Positions 27,847 to 35,215 of a stretch of DNA of 39,759 nucleotides are shown here, piece after piece. The notes under the pieces are model-generated. The model saw nothing but the letters and a program-made list of their open reading frames with translations, had not been told where the DNA came from and made no database searches. The stretch is from positions 1 through 39,759 of the forward strand of contig JAFEBB010000069.1 of NCBI GenBank assembly GCA_018266075.1, read 5' to 3'. The DNA is from Deltaproteobacteria bacterium. Its GTDB lineage: Bacteria > Myxococcota > Myxococcia > Myxococcales > SZAS-1. Positions within the stretch are counted from its first letter, which is position 1, and every line of letters starts with the position of its first letter. The translations under genes and the position numbers were made by a program.

Positions 27847-27999
27847 TCCCTCGCACGCTCCGACGCCCGAGTGCTTTGGGAACAGTGACGGTGACTGGTG
27901 AACCGTGAACGTCCGGGTTGCCCGGCTGTCCCTCGCACGCTCGGGTGCCTGAGTGCTTGGTGAACCGTGATCGTGATCGTGACCGTGACGGCTGCTCAC
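27847..27999. repeat. Imperfect 82-base direct repeat
   Basis: TCCCTCGCACGCTC begins both copies (27847 and 27929) and GAGTGCTT follows at the same distance, then GTGA-type words. The second copy is cut into an inverted repeat. No coding potential is seen. Confidence 0.7.
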
Positions 28000-28034
28000 G
28001 GTTCACCAGTCACGATCACGGTTCCCCAAGCACT
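27952..28034. repeat. 25-bp inverted repeat, 24 of 25 matched
   Basis: Arms at 27952-27976 and 28010-28034 differ at a single base and enclose 33 bases. It could fold as a strong hairpin after the kinase transcript or be a mobile-like repeat. No T-tract follows the second arm. Confidence 0.75.
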
Positions 28035-28156
28035 TGCATCTGCTGGGTTGAAGTGGGGGAAACCCGGGCAACCCGAGCCCGCCGGCGCCCTCTCGGGCGA
28101 CGGCCCGCGCTCTCCGCTCTTCGGCCCCGCCGTCAGGGACGGCGGAGCTTGTGCGT

Positions 28157-28164
28157 GCTATAGG
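28157..28164 (+). promoter_or_regulatory. Candidate -10 region of rnpB
   Basis: TATAGG (28159-28164) stands about 7 bases before the first P1 base at 28171. A GAC-containing hexamer, GGGACG at 28136-28141, is 17 bases upstream and matches the -35 at three positions only. Confidence 0.35.
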
Positions 28165-28167
28165 GGA

Positions 28168-28562
28168 ATGGCCGGAGTCGTCCGGGTGAACGCTGGCGAG
28201 TCGGGGAAACCCGATGAGCGAGAGGCAAAGTCCGGGCTCCGTAGGGCAAAGGTGCAGGCTAACGGCCTGTCGAGGCGACTCGAAGGAAAGTGCCACAGAA
28301 AACAAACCGCCGGTTTCGGCCGGTAAGGGTGAAACGGTGGGGTAAGAGCCCACCGCGCCCGGGGTGACTCGGGCGGCACGGCAAACCCCACCTGGTGCAA
28401 GAGCGAATAGGGAGACCACAGGCTCGAAAGGGCCAGGACTTGCCCGGTCCGGTTGGTCTCCGGGTACTGCTCGCTGGAGCCTGCGGGTAACCGCGGGCCT
28501 AGACGAATGTTCATCACCGCGAAAGCGGTCCAGAACCCGGCTTACAGGGCGACTCCGGCACT
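28168..28562 (+). ncRNA. rnpB: RNase P RNA (bacterial class A)
   Basis: The catalytic RNA subunit of RNase P, which trims the 5' ends of tRNAs. Several conserved blocks are seen in order: GCGAGAGGCAAAGTCCGGGCTCC (28218-28241 region), ACAGAAAACAAACCGCC, GGTAAGGGTGAAACGGTG with GGTAAGAGCCCACCGCG, GGCAAACCCCACC, the AGACGAATG...CAGAACCCGGCTTAC 3' block. The P1 helix closes cleanly: CCGGAGTCGTCC (28172-28183) pairs with GGGCGACTCCGG (28547-28558). Length is about 390 nucleotides, as expected. The exact ends are judged from the helix. Confidence 0.95.
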
Positions 28563-28581
28563 TCGCTCTCAGGTCTGATCG

Positions 28582-28926
28582 ATGCTCGACTTCGCAGAAG
28601 AGTTCGTGAAGGCGTACGCCGAGCAATTGAAGACGGACGACGTGCTCGCGTGGAACTTCTACGCAGCCATGTGCAACGTCGGATGGGACCACCCCTCGTT
28701 GCCCGGATTTCCGAACAGCGACTGGGACGCGGCGTCGGGCGCGACGTTTCGGGTTGCCGCCGAAATCGTGGCTTCGGCTCGCGGCAAGGGCGAGGCCTAC
28801 ACCGACTGGTACAGCAGGGGCGCGAGCAAGCCAGGCGAGAGCCCTATAGGAACCGTCAACGAGAAGGTCCGCGCGCTGGCGCTGGCACTCGGATGGACCC
28901 CGGTGTTTCCACCGTCTCGTCATTGA
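28582..28926 (+). CDS. Small hypothetical protein next to rnpB
   Basis: A 114-residue frame starting MLDFAEEFVKAYAEQ, about 20 bases after the RNase P RNA. It has no signal peptide or membrane helix. Codon use is GC3-rich but softer than its neighbours. It is rich in Trp (five) and Ala, with ALALALGWTPVFPP at the end. No Shine-Dalgarno is clear. I recognise no family. It may be cotranscribed with rnpB, which would be unusual. Confidence 0.55.
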   Translation: MLDFAEEFVKAYAEQLKTDDVLAWNFYAAMCNVGWDHPSLPGFPNSDWDAASGATFRVAAEIVASARGKGEAYTDWYSRGASKPGESPIGTVNEKVRALALALGWTPVFPPSRH

Positions 28927-28971
28927 CCGTCTTGCCCCACACGGGCACACACGCAACTTCTCCCCGCAGAC

Positions 28972-28980
28972 TGCTAAAAT
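28972..28980 (+). promoter_or_regulatory. Extended -10 promoter of the calpain-type gene
   Basis: TGCTAAAAT is a TGn-extended -10 with TAAAAT matching five of six bases. No good -35 is present. Transcription would start about 29 bases before the ATG at 29016. Confidence 0.45.
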
Positions 28981-29015
28981 CTTGCACTCAATTCGCTCCA
29001 TTGCGGGAGAGCGCC

Positions 29016-30092
29016 ATGCCCAAGAACGTGACCCGGACCGGCAGCCCGAACGCGGCCGGCGCCGACGCCGCCGCCAAGATCGACGCGGACTTCAAGAAGG
29101 CGTCCGCGAACGGCAAGATCAACACGGCCAGCGCCGACAAGCTCATCCGCCAGGCGCGCGACAACAAGCTCACCGAGTCCGAGGCCAACGCGTTCAAGGC
29201 CGACGCCCAGCGCTACGCCTCGAGCTTCGAGCCCGACGCCAAGCAGAAGATCGACACCTTCATCTCCGGCGAGATGCACAAGATCGAAGTCCTCGATCCC
29301 GGGCCGCACGCCGATCCGGGCGACATCAAGGATCCGGCCGTCCTCAAAGGCGACAAGGACAAGCTCGAGCAGCAGGACGTGAAGGGCGGCAAGCTCTTCA
29401 TCGGCGGCGTGAACGGCGCCGACCCGCAGCAGAACTACATCGGCGATTGCTACCTGATCGCGTCGATGAGCGCCGTCGCGCGCGAGAACCCCAAGGCCAT
29501 CTCCGACGCCTTCAAGCAGAACGCCGACGGCACGTACACCGTCCGCATCTTCAAGAAGGAAGGCTCCAAGTACGTCCCCCAGGAGTTCAAGATCGACGGC
29601 GATCTGCCCCGCAACGACTGGCAAGGCGCCGCCTACGCCAGCGACACCAACGGCAAGGAGCTCTGGCCCGCGCTCCTCGAGAAGGCCTTCGCCGCCCGCG
29701 CGGGCAGCTACGGCAAGATCGAAGCGGGGATCCCTGGCGACGCGATGGCGGCCATCACCGGCAAGCCCAGCACCGACATCGACATGCGCGGCAAGGGCGT
29801 GAACCCGGACGACGTCTTCAAGCAGATCGACGCCGCCGTGAAGGCCCACAAGCCCGCCACGGCCGTCACGCTCTCGGACGCGTCCGCCGCGAAGTACAAG
29901 GGCACCAACATCTACACGGACCACACGTACACCGTGTACGGCACGAGCGTCGAAAACGGCTTGAAGTACGTGCAGCTCCGCAACCCCTGGGGCGAGAGCG
30001 AGCCCGCGAACAACGGCCCCGACGACGGCATCTTCAAGCTACCGCTCGACCAGTTCATGAGCCTGTTCTGCGGCGTCTCCATCAACGGCTAG
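29016..30092 (+). CDS. Calpain-like cysteine peptidase (family C2)
   Basis: The protein has 358 residues from ATG 29016 (GGGAGA upstream). It lacks a signal peptide. The calpain catalytic triad is complete: Cys145 in NYIGDCYLIASMSA, His303 in TDHTYTVYG and Asn323 in LRNPWGESE. Residues 1-125 are a helical N-terminal domain rich in Lys, Asp and Ala, unlike animal calpains. Bacterial C2 peptidases are sporadic and their roles mostly unknown. The next gene starts 12 bases downstream and encodes a second peptidase-type protein, so the two probably act in one context. Confidence 0.88.
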   Translation: MPKNVTRTGSPNAAGADAAAKIDADFKKASANGKINTASADKLIRQARDNKLTESEANAFKADAQRYASSFEPDAKQKIDTFISGEMHKIEVLDPGPHADPGDIKDPAVLKGDKDKLEQQDVKGGKLFIGGVNGADPQQNYIGDCYLIASMSAVARENPKAISDAFKQNADGTYTVRIFKKEGSKYVPQEFKIDGDLPRNDWQGAAYASDTNGKELWPALLEKAFAARAGSYGKIEAGIPGDAMAAITGKPSTDIDMRGKGVNPDDVFKQIDAAVKAHKPATAVTLSDASAAKYKGTNIYTDHTYTVYGTSVENGLKYVQLRNPWGESEPANNGPDDGIFKLPLDQFMSLFCGVSING

Positions 30093-30104
30093 CCGAGGAC
30101 TTCC

Positions 30105-31343
30105 ATGACCGTCAGCCGTCTGCAGACGCAGGTGAAGACGCTCACCGCCCAGGGCCACAAGCTCTCGACGGATGACGTCCGCAAGCTCGTCGCCACCGCC
30201 AAGGACGACGGCAAGGTGGGCGTGAACGAGCTCAAGTTCCTCCAGGGCCTCTCGAAGGACCTCTTCGCGCCCGGCGCCCAGGACGACCTCACGACCATGC
30301 TCGGCGCCACCCAGGCGCAGGCCTACGTCGACGTCAGCACGCCGACGCAGACCGAGGTCAGCAAGGCCAGCAAGACCGGCGCTCCGGGCGTCACGCTGCA
30401 GGTCGAGGACGGCACGGGTCAGCTCACGGCGAACAGCTTCTGGCTCGCGGGAAAGGCGACGGCTTCGGGTCCGGTCGAGGTCGATGTCGACGGCAAGAAG
30501 ATCACCGTCCAGGCCAAGAAGGGCGACAACGCGGCGGCGATTGCGCAAAAGCTCTCGGCGGCGCTGCCCAAGCCGTACGAGGCCAACATCAACGCGGGCT
30601 TCTCGGACGGCCGCGCGTCGCTCCAGATCTTCCGGATGGTCCCGATTCCGCCCGCGCTCGTGAAGCCGGTGCAGGACGGCAAGTCGCCGCCGGTCAAAGT
30701 CCTCATCACCGGCTACGGCAAGTTCGCCAACTTCGCCACGGACAACGACAACCCCGCCTGGCAGCTCGCGCAGAAGGCCGCGCAGAAGGCGTATCCGGGC
30801 GCGCAGGTGCAGGCCGTGCTCTTGCCCGTCGAGTGGAACAAGGTCGACGACTTCGCTCGCACCGTGAAGGACACCTACAAGCCCGACGTGATCATCAACC
30901 TGGGCGCCGGGCCGCACGGGCTCGAGGTCTGGGCGCAGAACGCGACCGACGGCGAGGACGCTGCGGGCCAGAATCACACGGGCCCCGTCGACGCGAGCGG
31001 GCCGGACTTCGAGCAGAGCACCCTGCCCGTCCAAAAGATCGAGACCGCGCTGAACAAGGTCGAGGATCCGAAGAACGGCGGCACGCTCGGGCTGCACGCG
31101 CCGGCGCAGGGCACGTTCGATCAACGCCTGGCCGACGCCAAGCAGTTCCAGATCGACGCACAGAATACATATCTTTGTAATTATCTAAATTATCGAATGC
31201 TCGAGACCACGCGCGGCTCGGGCATCATGAGCGGCTTCATCCACGTGGACGACACCACGTCGCCGCAAGAGCTGGAGACGGTGATCAACACCGCCGTCCG
31301 CGCCAAGCTGGAAGAGCGCGCCGCGTCCAAGCCGACTGCGTAG
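30105..31343 (+). CDS. Pyroglutamyl-peptidase-like (C15 family) protein with N-terminal extension
   Basis: A 412-residue protein. The C-terminal half from about residue 200 (VKVLITGYGKF, NPAWQLAQKAAQ) follows the pyroglutamyl peptidase I order. The presumed catalytic residues are Glu274 (GLEVWAQN), Cys358 (TYLCNYLNY) and His380 (GFIHVDD). C15 enzymes cut N-terminal pyroglutamate from peptides and are usually about 215 residues. Here about 200 residues are added in front, with short helical KLSTDDVRKLVATAKDDGKVGVNELKFL resembling an EF-hand-like stretch and a strand-rich middle. The catalytic Cys lies in an abrupt island of A/T-ending codons (31164-31199). It follows the calpain gene by 12 bases. 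Whether it is active is unproven. Confidence 0.75.
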   Translation: MTVSRLQTQVKTLTAQGHKLSTDDVRKLVATAKDDGKVGVNELKFLQGLSKDLFAPGAQDDLTTMLGATQAQAYVDVSTPTQTEVSKASKTGAPGVTLQVEDGTGQLTANSFWLAGKATASGPVEVDVDGKKITVQAKKGDNAAAIAQKLSAALPKPYEANINAGFSDGRASLQIFRMVPIPPALVKPVQDGKSPPVKVLITGYGKFANFATDNDNPAWQLAQKAAQKAYPGAQVQAVLLPVEWNKVDDFARTVKDTYKPDVIINLGAGPHGLEVWAQNATDGEDAAGQNHTGPVDASGPDFEQSTLPVQKIETALNKVEDPKNGGTLGLHAPAQGTFDQRLADAKQFQIDAQNTYLCNYLNYRMLETTRGSGIMSGFIHVDDTTSPQELETVINTAVRAKLEERAASKPTA

Positions 31344-31345
31344 CT

Positions 31346-32032
31346 CTACTGGAAGCAGCTCGCGTCAAGGCCGGCGTCGACCGGCAAGGGATCGCCGCCG
31401 TCGATCCAAACGATCGTCGTGGTGACCACACCCGACACGTGCGTGCCGTCGACCGCATCCAGCTCCAGCGCGCCGCCGTTTCCGAAGCGGTACTGGAACT
31501 GGCCGTTCGACGCGCCCGAGGTCCAGGTCACCCAGGCTGCCCCGGCGTCGGCGGTCGTGCCTCCGTCGAGGAGCCCGGCGAGGCTGAGGAGCGGATAGGT
31601 CCCCGGGCCCACGCCTGCCGGATCGAGCCGCCGAACCACCAGCGCGGCGTACGGGTAGCCCGGGCTTCCGAGGCCGTTGCAGTTGGCGGCCTGGTTGCTG
31701 AGGACCACCTGAAGCTGCGTCGCATCCACGCCCGTACCCGTGCCGCCGTCGAAGTGCGAGGTCTGGACGACCGATGCCAGGCCGTCGAGCCCCGCGTCGA
31801 TCGGCGCGAACACCGGCGGGCCCGTGGTTCCGGAGCTGCCCGTGGTCGACGTCGCGCCCGTGGAGCCACCGCTGGTGCTGCCCGAGCCGCTGGTGCCGTG
31901 CGTGCCGCCGGTCGAGCCGAACGTGGAGACGCTGGTGCTGCCGCCGCTCGAGCTGCCGCTGTCGATGTTGAGCGAGGAGCTGTTGCAGCCCCAGAGCGCC
32001 ACCAGAACCAGCCCCGCGAGACGGCGTGCCAT
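31346..32032 (-). CDS. Lipoprotein of unknown function
   Basis: A 228-residue protein from ATG 32032; the frame extends to 32071 but the lipoprotein signal MARRLAGLVLVALWGC begins here. A Ser/Gly/Thr-rich linker of about 60 residues follows. The remaining domain is strand-rich with a conserved-looking GGALELDAVDGTHVSGVV. A Cys near the end (DASCFQ) and one at about residue 100 could form a disulfide. The stop lies two bases from the convergent peptidase gene. No family recognised; likely exposed at the cell surface. Confidence 0.75.
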   Translation of the reverse strand: MARRLAGLVLVALWGCNSSSLNIDSGSSSGGSTSVSTFGSTGGTHGTSGSGSTSGGSTGATSTTGSSGTTGPPVFAPIDAGLDGLASVVQTSHFDGGTGTGVDATQLQVVLSNQAANCNGLGSPGYPYAALVVRRLDPAGVGPGTYPLLSLAGLLDGGTTADAGAAWVTWTSGASNGQFQYRFGNGGALELDAVDGTHVSGVVTTTIVWIDGGDPLPVDAGLDASCFQ

Positions 32033-32219
32033 GCGCGCAGCATACGCGCCCGGGTGGCCAGGGTGAGCCAAAGAACTGTGGCCAGGGCGCTCATCTCGCC
32101 TGGTTCAACGGCCCAGGCGTCGGCGAGTTCGGCCGCGCGGGGTCGGTCAAGTGGCCGGGGCCGGTGGATGTCAGGGCGTTGCGGTACGTTGCAGCTCGGT
32201 TGGCCCCTGGGAGGGGAAT

Positions 32220-33938
32220 TTGCGCTGGCAGCTCCCGGCAGAGTCGGATCGCGCCGCTGTGGCCGAGCTTGCGCGCGAGCTGCGCTTGCCGGAGGCCGTC
32301 GCGGAGATCCTCGTGCGGCGCGGGCACGCCACGCCCGAGCTGGCCCACGGCTTCTTGAACGCGCCGCTCGCGGATCTGCCCGATCCGTTCACGATGAAGG
32401 GCATGGAGCTCGCGGCCGCGCGGCTGGCCAAGGCCGTGAAGGCGCGCGAGCGGATCATCCTCTTCGGCGACTACGACGTCGACGGCGTCACCTCCACCGC
32501 CCTCATGACCGGCGTGCTCCGCGAGCTCGGCGCGGCGAGCGAGTTCTACATCCCCAACCGGCTCGAGGAGGGCTACGGCCTGAACGTCGAGGCCGTGGGC
32601 AAGCTCGCCGACAAGGGGCCGGGGCTGCTCATCGCGCTCGACTGCGGCGTCACGGCCGTGGGCGAGGTGGAGCACGCAGTGAAGCGCGGGCTCGAGGTGC
32701 TGGTCGTCGATCACCACACCACGCCGGCCGTGCTGCCGCCCGCGCTGGCGATCCTCAATCCGCACCAGCCGGGCTGCGCGTATCCGACCAAGGTGCTGTG
32801 CGCGGCGGGCGTGGCCTTCAACCTGCTGCTCGCGCTGCGCAAGCGGCTCCGCGAGGACGGCTTCTTCGTGGGGCGCAACGAGCCCAACCTGCGCGCGTGG
32901 CTGGATCTCGTGGCCCTGGCGACGGTGGCCGATGTGGTGCCGCTCCAGGGTGCCAATCGCGTGCTGGTGCGGCACGGGCTCGTCGAGCTGGGCAAGGCGA
33001 ACCGGCCCGGTATTCGCGCGCTCAAGCAGGTGGCCGGCGTCGAGCCGACCGCGCCGGTGACGGCGGGCCAGGTGGGCTTCCGCCTCGGGCCGCGCATCAA
33101 CGCGGCTGGACGCCTCGGCGCGGCCGCACACGCCGTGGAGCTGCTGACGACGCCGGACGCCGCGATCGCCCAGCGGATCGCCACCTCGCTCGACGGCCAG
33201 AACCGCGAGCGTCAGGCCATCGAACGCAAGATGATCGGCGAGGCGATGGCGCTGGGCGAGGCGCAGGCCAAGGCCGGCGCCAAGGCGCTCGTCATCGCCT
33301 CGGAAGGCTGGCATGCGGGCGTGGTGGGCATCGTGGCCGCACGCGTGGTGGACCGGCTGCACCGCCCGACCGTCGTGGTGGCGCTCGATGGCGACACCGG
33401 CAAGGGCTCGGCGCGCAGCATCGAGGGGTTCCACCTCTACGACGCCATTGCTTCAGCGAGCGGGCACCTGGAGCGCTTCGGCGGGCACCGGCACGCGGCA
33501 GGCATCACCGTGAAGGCCGACAAGCTCGACGCCTTCCGCGAAGCGCTCCAGGCCCACGCCGCCACCGCGCTCAGCGAGCAGGACCTCGTGCCGCGCCTGC
33601 GCCTCGACGCGCCCCTGGAGCTGGACAGCGTGGATCTCGCGCTCGTCGAGGCGCTCGAACAGCTCGGGCCGTTCGGCGCGGGAAATCCGGAGCCGGTGTT
33701 CTTTGGCCCGGCGAAGGCGCGCGAGGTGCGCGTGCTCGCGAACAAGGGCGAGGGCGAGCCGCACCTGAAGCTCAAGCTCGAAGCGAGATCGAACGGGCTG
33801 GGCGCCATCGGGTTTGGGCTGGGCGGGCTCAAGGATCTCGCCGCGGGCCCGATGCTGGCCGCGTTCCAGCTCGGCATCGACGACTTCAACGGCGCGCGGC
33901 GACCGCAGCTCAAGCTGAAGCACCTCAAGTCGGCATGA
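32220..33938 (+). CDS. recJ: Single-stranded-DNA exonuclease RecJ
   Basis: Read from TTG 32220 (GGGAGGGG just upstream) the protein has 572 residues, the usual RecJ size. DHH/DHHA1 motifs are present: FGDYDVDGVTST, DCGVTA, VVDHHTTPA with the DHH box, the GWHAGVVGIVAARV motif, and GGHRHAAGI of the DHHA1 part. RecJ degrades single-stranded DNA 5' to 3' in recombination and mismatch repair. The longer frame to 32151 has a poor start. Its stop overlaps the ATG of a metallophosphoesterase gene by ATGA. Confidence 0.92.
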   Translation: MRWQLPAESDRAAVAELARELRLPEAVAEILVRRGHATPELAHGFLNAPLADLPDPFTMKGMELAAARLAKAVKARERIILFGDYDVDGVTSTALMTGVLRELGAASEFYIPNRLEEGYGLNVEAVGKLADKGPGLLIALDCGVTAVGEVEHAVKRGLEVLVVDHHTTPAVLPPALAILNPHQPGCAYPTKVLCAAGVAFNLLLALRKRLREDGFFVGRNEPNLRAWLDLVALATVADVVPLQGANRVLVRHGLVELGKANRPGIRALKQVAGVEPTAPVTAGQVGFRLGPRINAAGRLGAAAHAVELLTTPDAAIAQRIATSLDGQNRERQAIERKMIGEAMALGEAQAKAGAKALVIASEGWHAGVVGIVAARVVDRLHRPTVVVALDGDTGKGSARSIEGFHLYDAIASASGHLERFGGHRHAAGITVKADKLDAFREALQAHAATALSEQDLVPRLRLDAPLELDSVDLALVEALEQLGPFGAGNPEPVFFGPAKAREVRVLANKGEGEPHLKLKLEARSNGLGAIGFGLGGLKDLAAGPMLAAFQLGIDDFNGARRPQLKLKHLKSA

Positions 33939-34786
33939 GCTTCGTCGCGGCGATCGGGGACATCCACGGCCGGTTCGAGCGGGTCGAGGCCTGGCTGCGC
34001 GAGCTCGAGCAGGTGCACGGCAAGGCGCTGGAGCTGGCCATCGCCGTGGGCGATCTGGAGACGTTCGTCGAGGCCGAGGCGCCGCTGCGCAAGCGGCAGA
34101 AGCGCGCGGGGGCGGCCGAGTTCGGGCCGTATGCGAGCGGGGCGAAGAGGATGCCGTGTCCGCTCGTGTTCCTCGGCGGCAACAACGAGGACTTCGCGCC
34201 GCTGCACGAGATGCAGCAGGGCGGCGAGCTCGCGCCGGGTGTGCGCTACCTGGGGCGCGCGGGCGCCGTGGCGCTCGCGGGCGCGCGCGCGGCGTTCCTC
34301 TCGGGGATCTTCGCGCCGACCTCGTTCGAGCGGCCGCTGGAGCCGCCGCGGACGCTCGAGCTGGCGCGGCGCGCGGGGCACTTCCGCCGCTGGGAGGTCG
34401 ACGCCGTCGCACAGTCCGGGCCAGTGGAGCTCTTGCTGCTGCACGACTGGCCGCGCGGGCTGGTTCGCCGCGGGATTGCCGGGCCCGAGCCGCTGCCGCC
34501 GGCGTTCTGGGGGAACGTGCAGGCCAGCCAGCTCGTCGACGCGCTCCGGCCCGCGTGGGTGCTCTGCGGGCATCAGCACCGCGCGTGGGCGGGCACGCTC
34601 GGCCGCTCTTCGAAGGTCTCGCGGGTGGCGTGTCTCGATGAAGCCGAGCGACCTGCGGGTGCGGTGTTCTGGATGGAGCTCGAGCGCGGCGAGATTGTCC
34701 GCGCCGGCTGGGGGGTGTCGGCGAAGTCGGCTTGGGAGCGCGGTCAGCTCTGGACGGCCGAGCTGGCGCCGCCGCCGGGAAGCTGA
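33935..34786 (+). CDS. Calcineurin-like metallophosphoesterase with altered motif III
   Basis: A 283-residue protein. Metal-binding motifs appear in order: GDIHG near residue 9, VGDLE, GGNNE, LLLHDWP and GHQHRAW near 210. In most such enzymes motif III is GNH-D/E; here the second position after G-G-N is Asn, so the usual catalytic His is replaced. The order and the WP after LLLHD resemble the lariat-debranching (DBR1) branch. It overlaps recJ by ATGA (33935-33938), so it is coupled to a DNA-repair gene. Substrate unknown; activity may be lost or changed. Confidence 0.75.
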   Translation: MSFVAAIGDIHGRFERVEAWLRELEQVHGKALELAIAVGDLETFVEAEAPLRKRQKRAGAAEFGPYASGAKRMPCPLVFLGGNNEDFAPLHEMQQGGELAPGVRYLGRAGAVALAGARAAFLSGIFAPTSFERPLEPPRTLELARRAGHFRRWEVDAVAQSGPVELLLLHDWPRGLVRRGIAGPEPLPPAFWGNVQASQLVDALRPAWVLCGHQHRAWAGTLGRSSKVSRVACLDEAERPAGAVFWMELERGEIVRAGWGVSAKSAWERGQLWTAELAPPPGS

Positions 34787-34801
34787 TCGCGGTGACGCAA
34801 T

Positions 34802-34836
34802 CGTGGCCCGTGGCTCGTGATTCGTGGCCCGTTCGA
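34802..34836. repeat. Heptamer array (CGTGGCC)-type, five units
   Basis: CGTGGCC, CGTGGCT, CGTGATT, CGTGGCC, CGTTCGA follow one another in phase. The array lies between two convergent genes. A smaller inverted array, CAGCCAC twice at 34887-34900, follows; read in reverse it is GTGGCTG twice. Confidence 0.8.
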
Positions 34837-34905
34837 CGCGACGACGAGCTGGCACCCGATCGCAGAGATCGTTGGCGCCTGCGAACCAGCCACCAGCCAC
34901 GTCGG

Positions 34906-35112
34906 TTAGGCGAGCCCCCAGCGGACCTTTCCTTTGCTCAAGAGCGCACCGACGCGCGCGAGCTCGGAGAGGCGCATCTTCTCGGCCTCCTTCTCGAAGG
35001 CGTGCCGACAACCTTCCGAGCAGAAGTAGTAGCGCTTCTTCTTGTACTCGGCGGTCGGCGCGTGCGCAGCCGTGGTCTCCACCCGCTTGCCGCAGATCGG
35101 ATCGTACGTCAT
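34906..35112 (-). CDS. YHS-domain protein
   Basis: A 68-residue protein starting MTYDPICGKRV at 35112, with GGGTGGGG in front; the longer frame to 35160 is not supported. The YHS signature is seen: CGK at residues 7-9, YYFCSEGC and HAFEKE. Such small domains bind metal (often copper or mercury) and occur in metal-handling proteins and transporters. It stands between the metallophosphoesterase and methyltransferase genes with no obvious partner. Confidence 0.8.
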   Translation of the reverse strand: MTYDPICGKRVETTAAHAPTAEYKKKRYYFCSEGCRHAFEKEAEKMRLSELARVGALLSKGKVRWGLA

Positions 35113-35215
35113 CGGCCCACCCCACCCTTCCCGCCCACGTCCCGGGAGATGGAAGTGCAACCGCTCTGCCAGCGCGCGTGCGCGGCGTCACGCGCGGGGG
35201 TGGGAACTTTCGTTC

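Larger units (their letters stand above)
27779..28167. other. Intergenic region with direct and inverted repeats
   Basis: No gene is seen in these 389 bases. An 82-base direct repeat starts at 27847 and again at 27929. A long inverted repeat lies at 27952-28034. A seven-pair hairpin CCGCCGT-CAGGG-ACGGCGG lies at 28127-28145. GTGA-starting six- and seven-base words dominate 27880-28035. Confidence 0.7.

Noticed and set aside
28127-28145. GC-rich hairpin as a rho-independent terminator
   Set aside because: Seven pairs but no following T-tract; it overlaps the presumed rnpB promoter.
27779-28167. CRISPR array in the repeat-rich gap
   Set aside because: The repeats are imperfect, of mixed orientation and unequal spacing, with no constant repeat/spacer structure and no cas genes.
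28923-28928. TTGACC as the -35 of the calpain gene
   Set aside because: It lies 46 bases from the TAAAAT -10, far outside the usual spacing.
28003-29001. 332-residue minus-strand frame over the RNase P RNA
   Set aside because: It runs antisense through rnpB, whose conserved structure explains the sequence.
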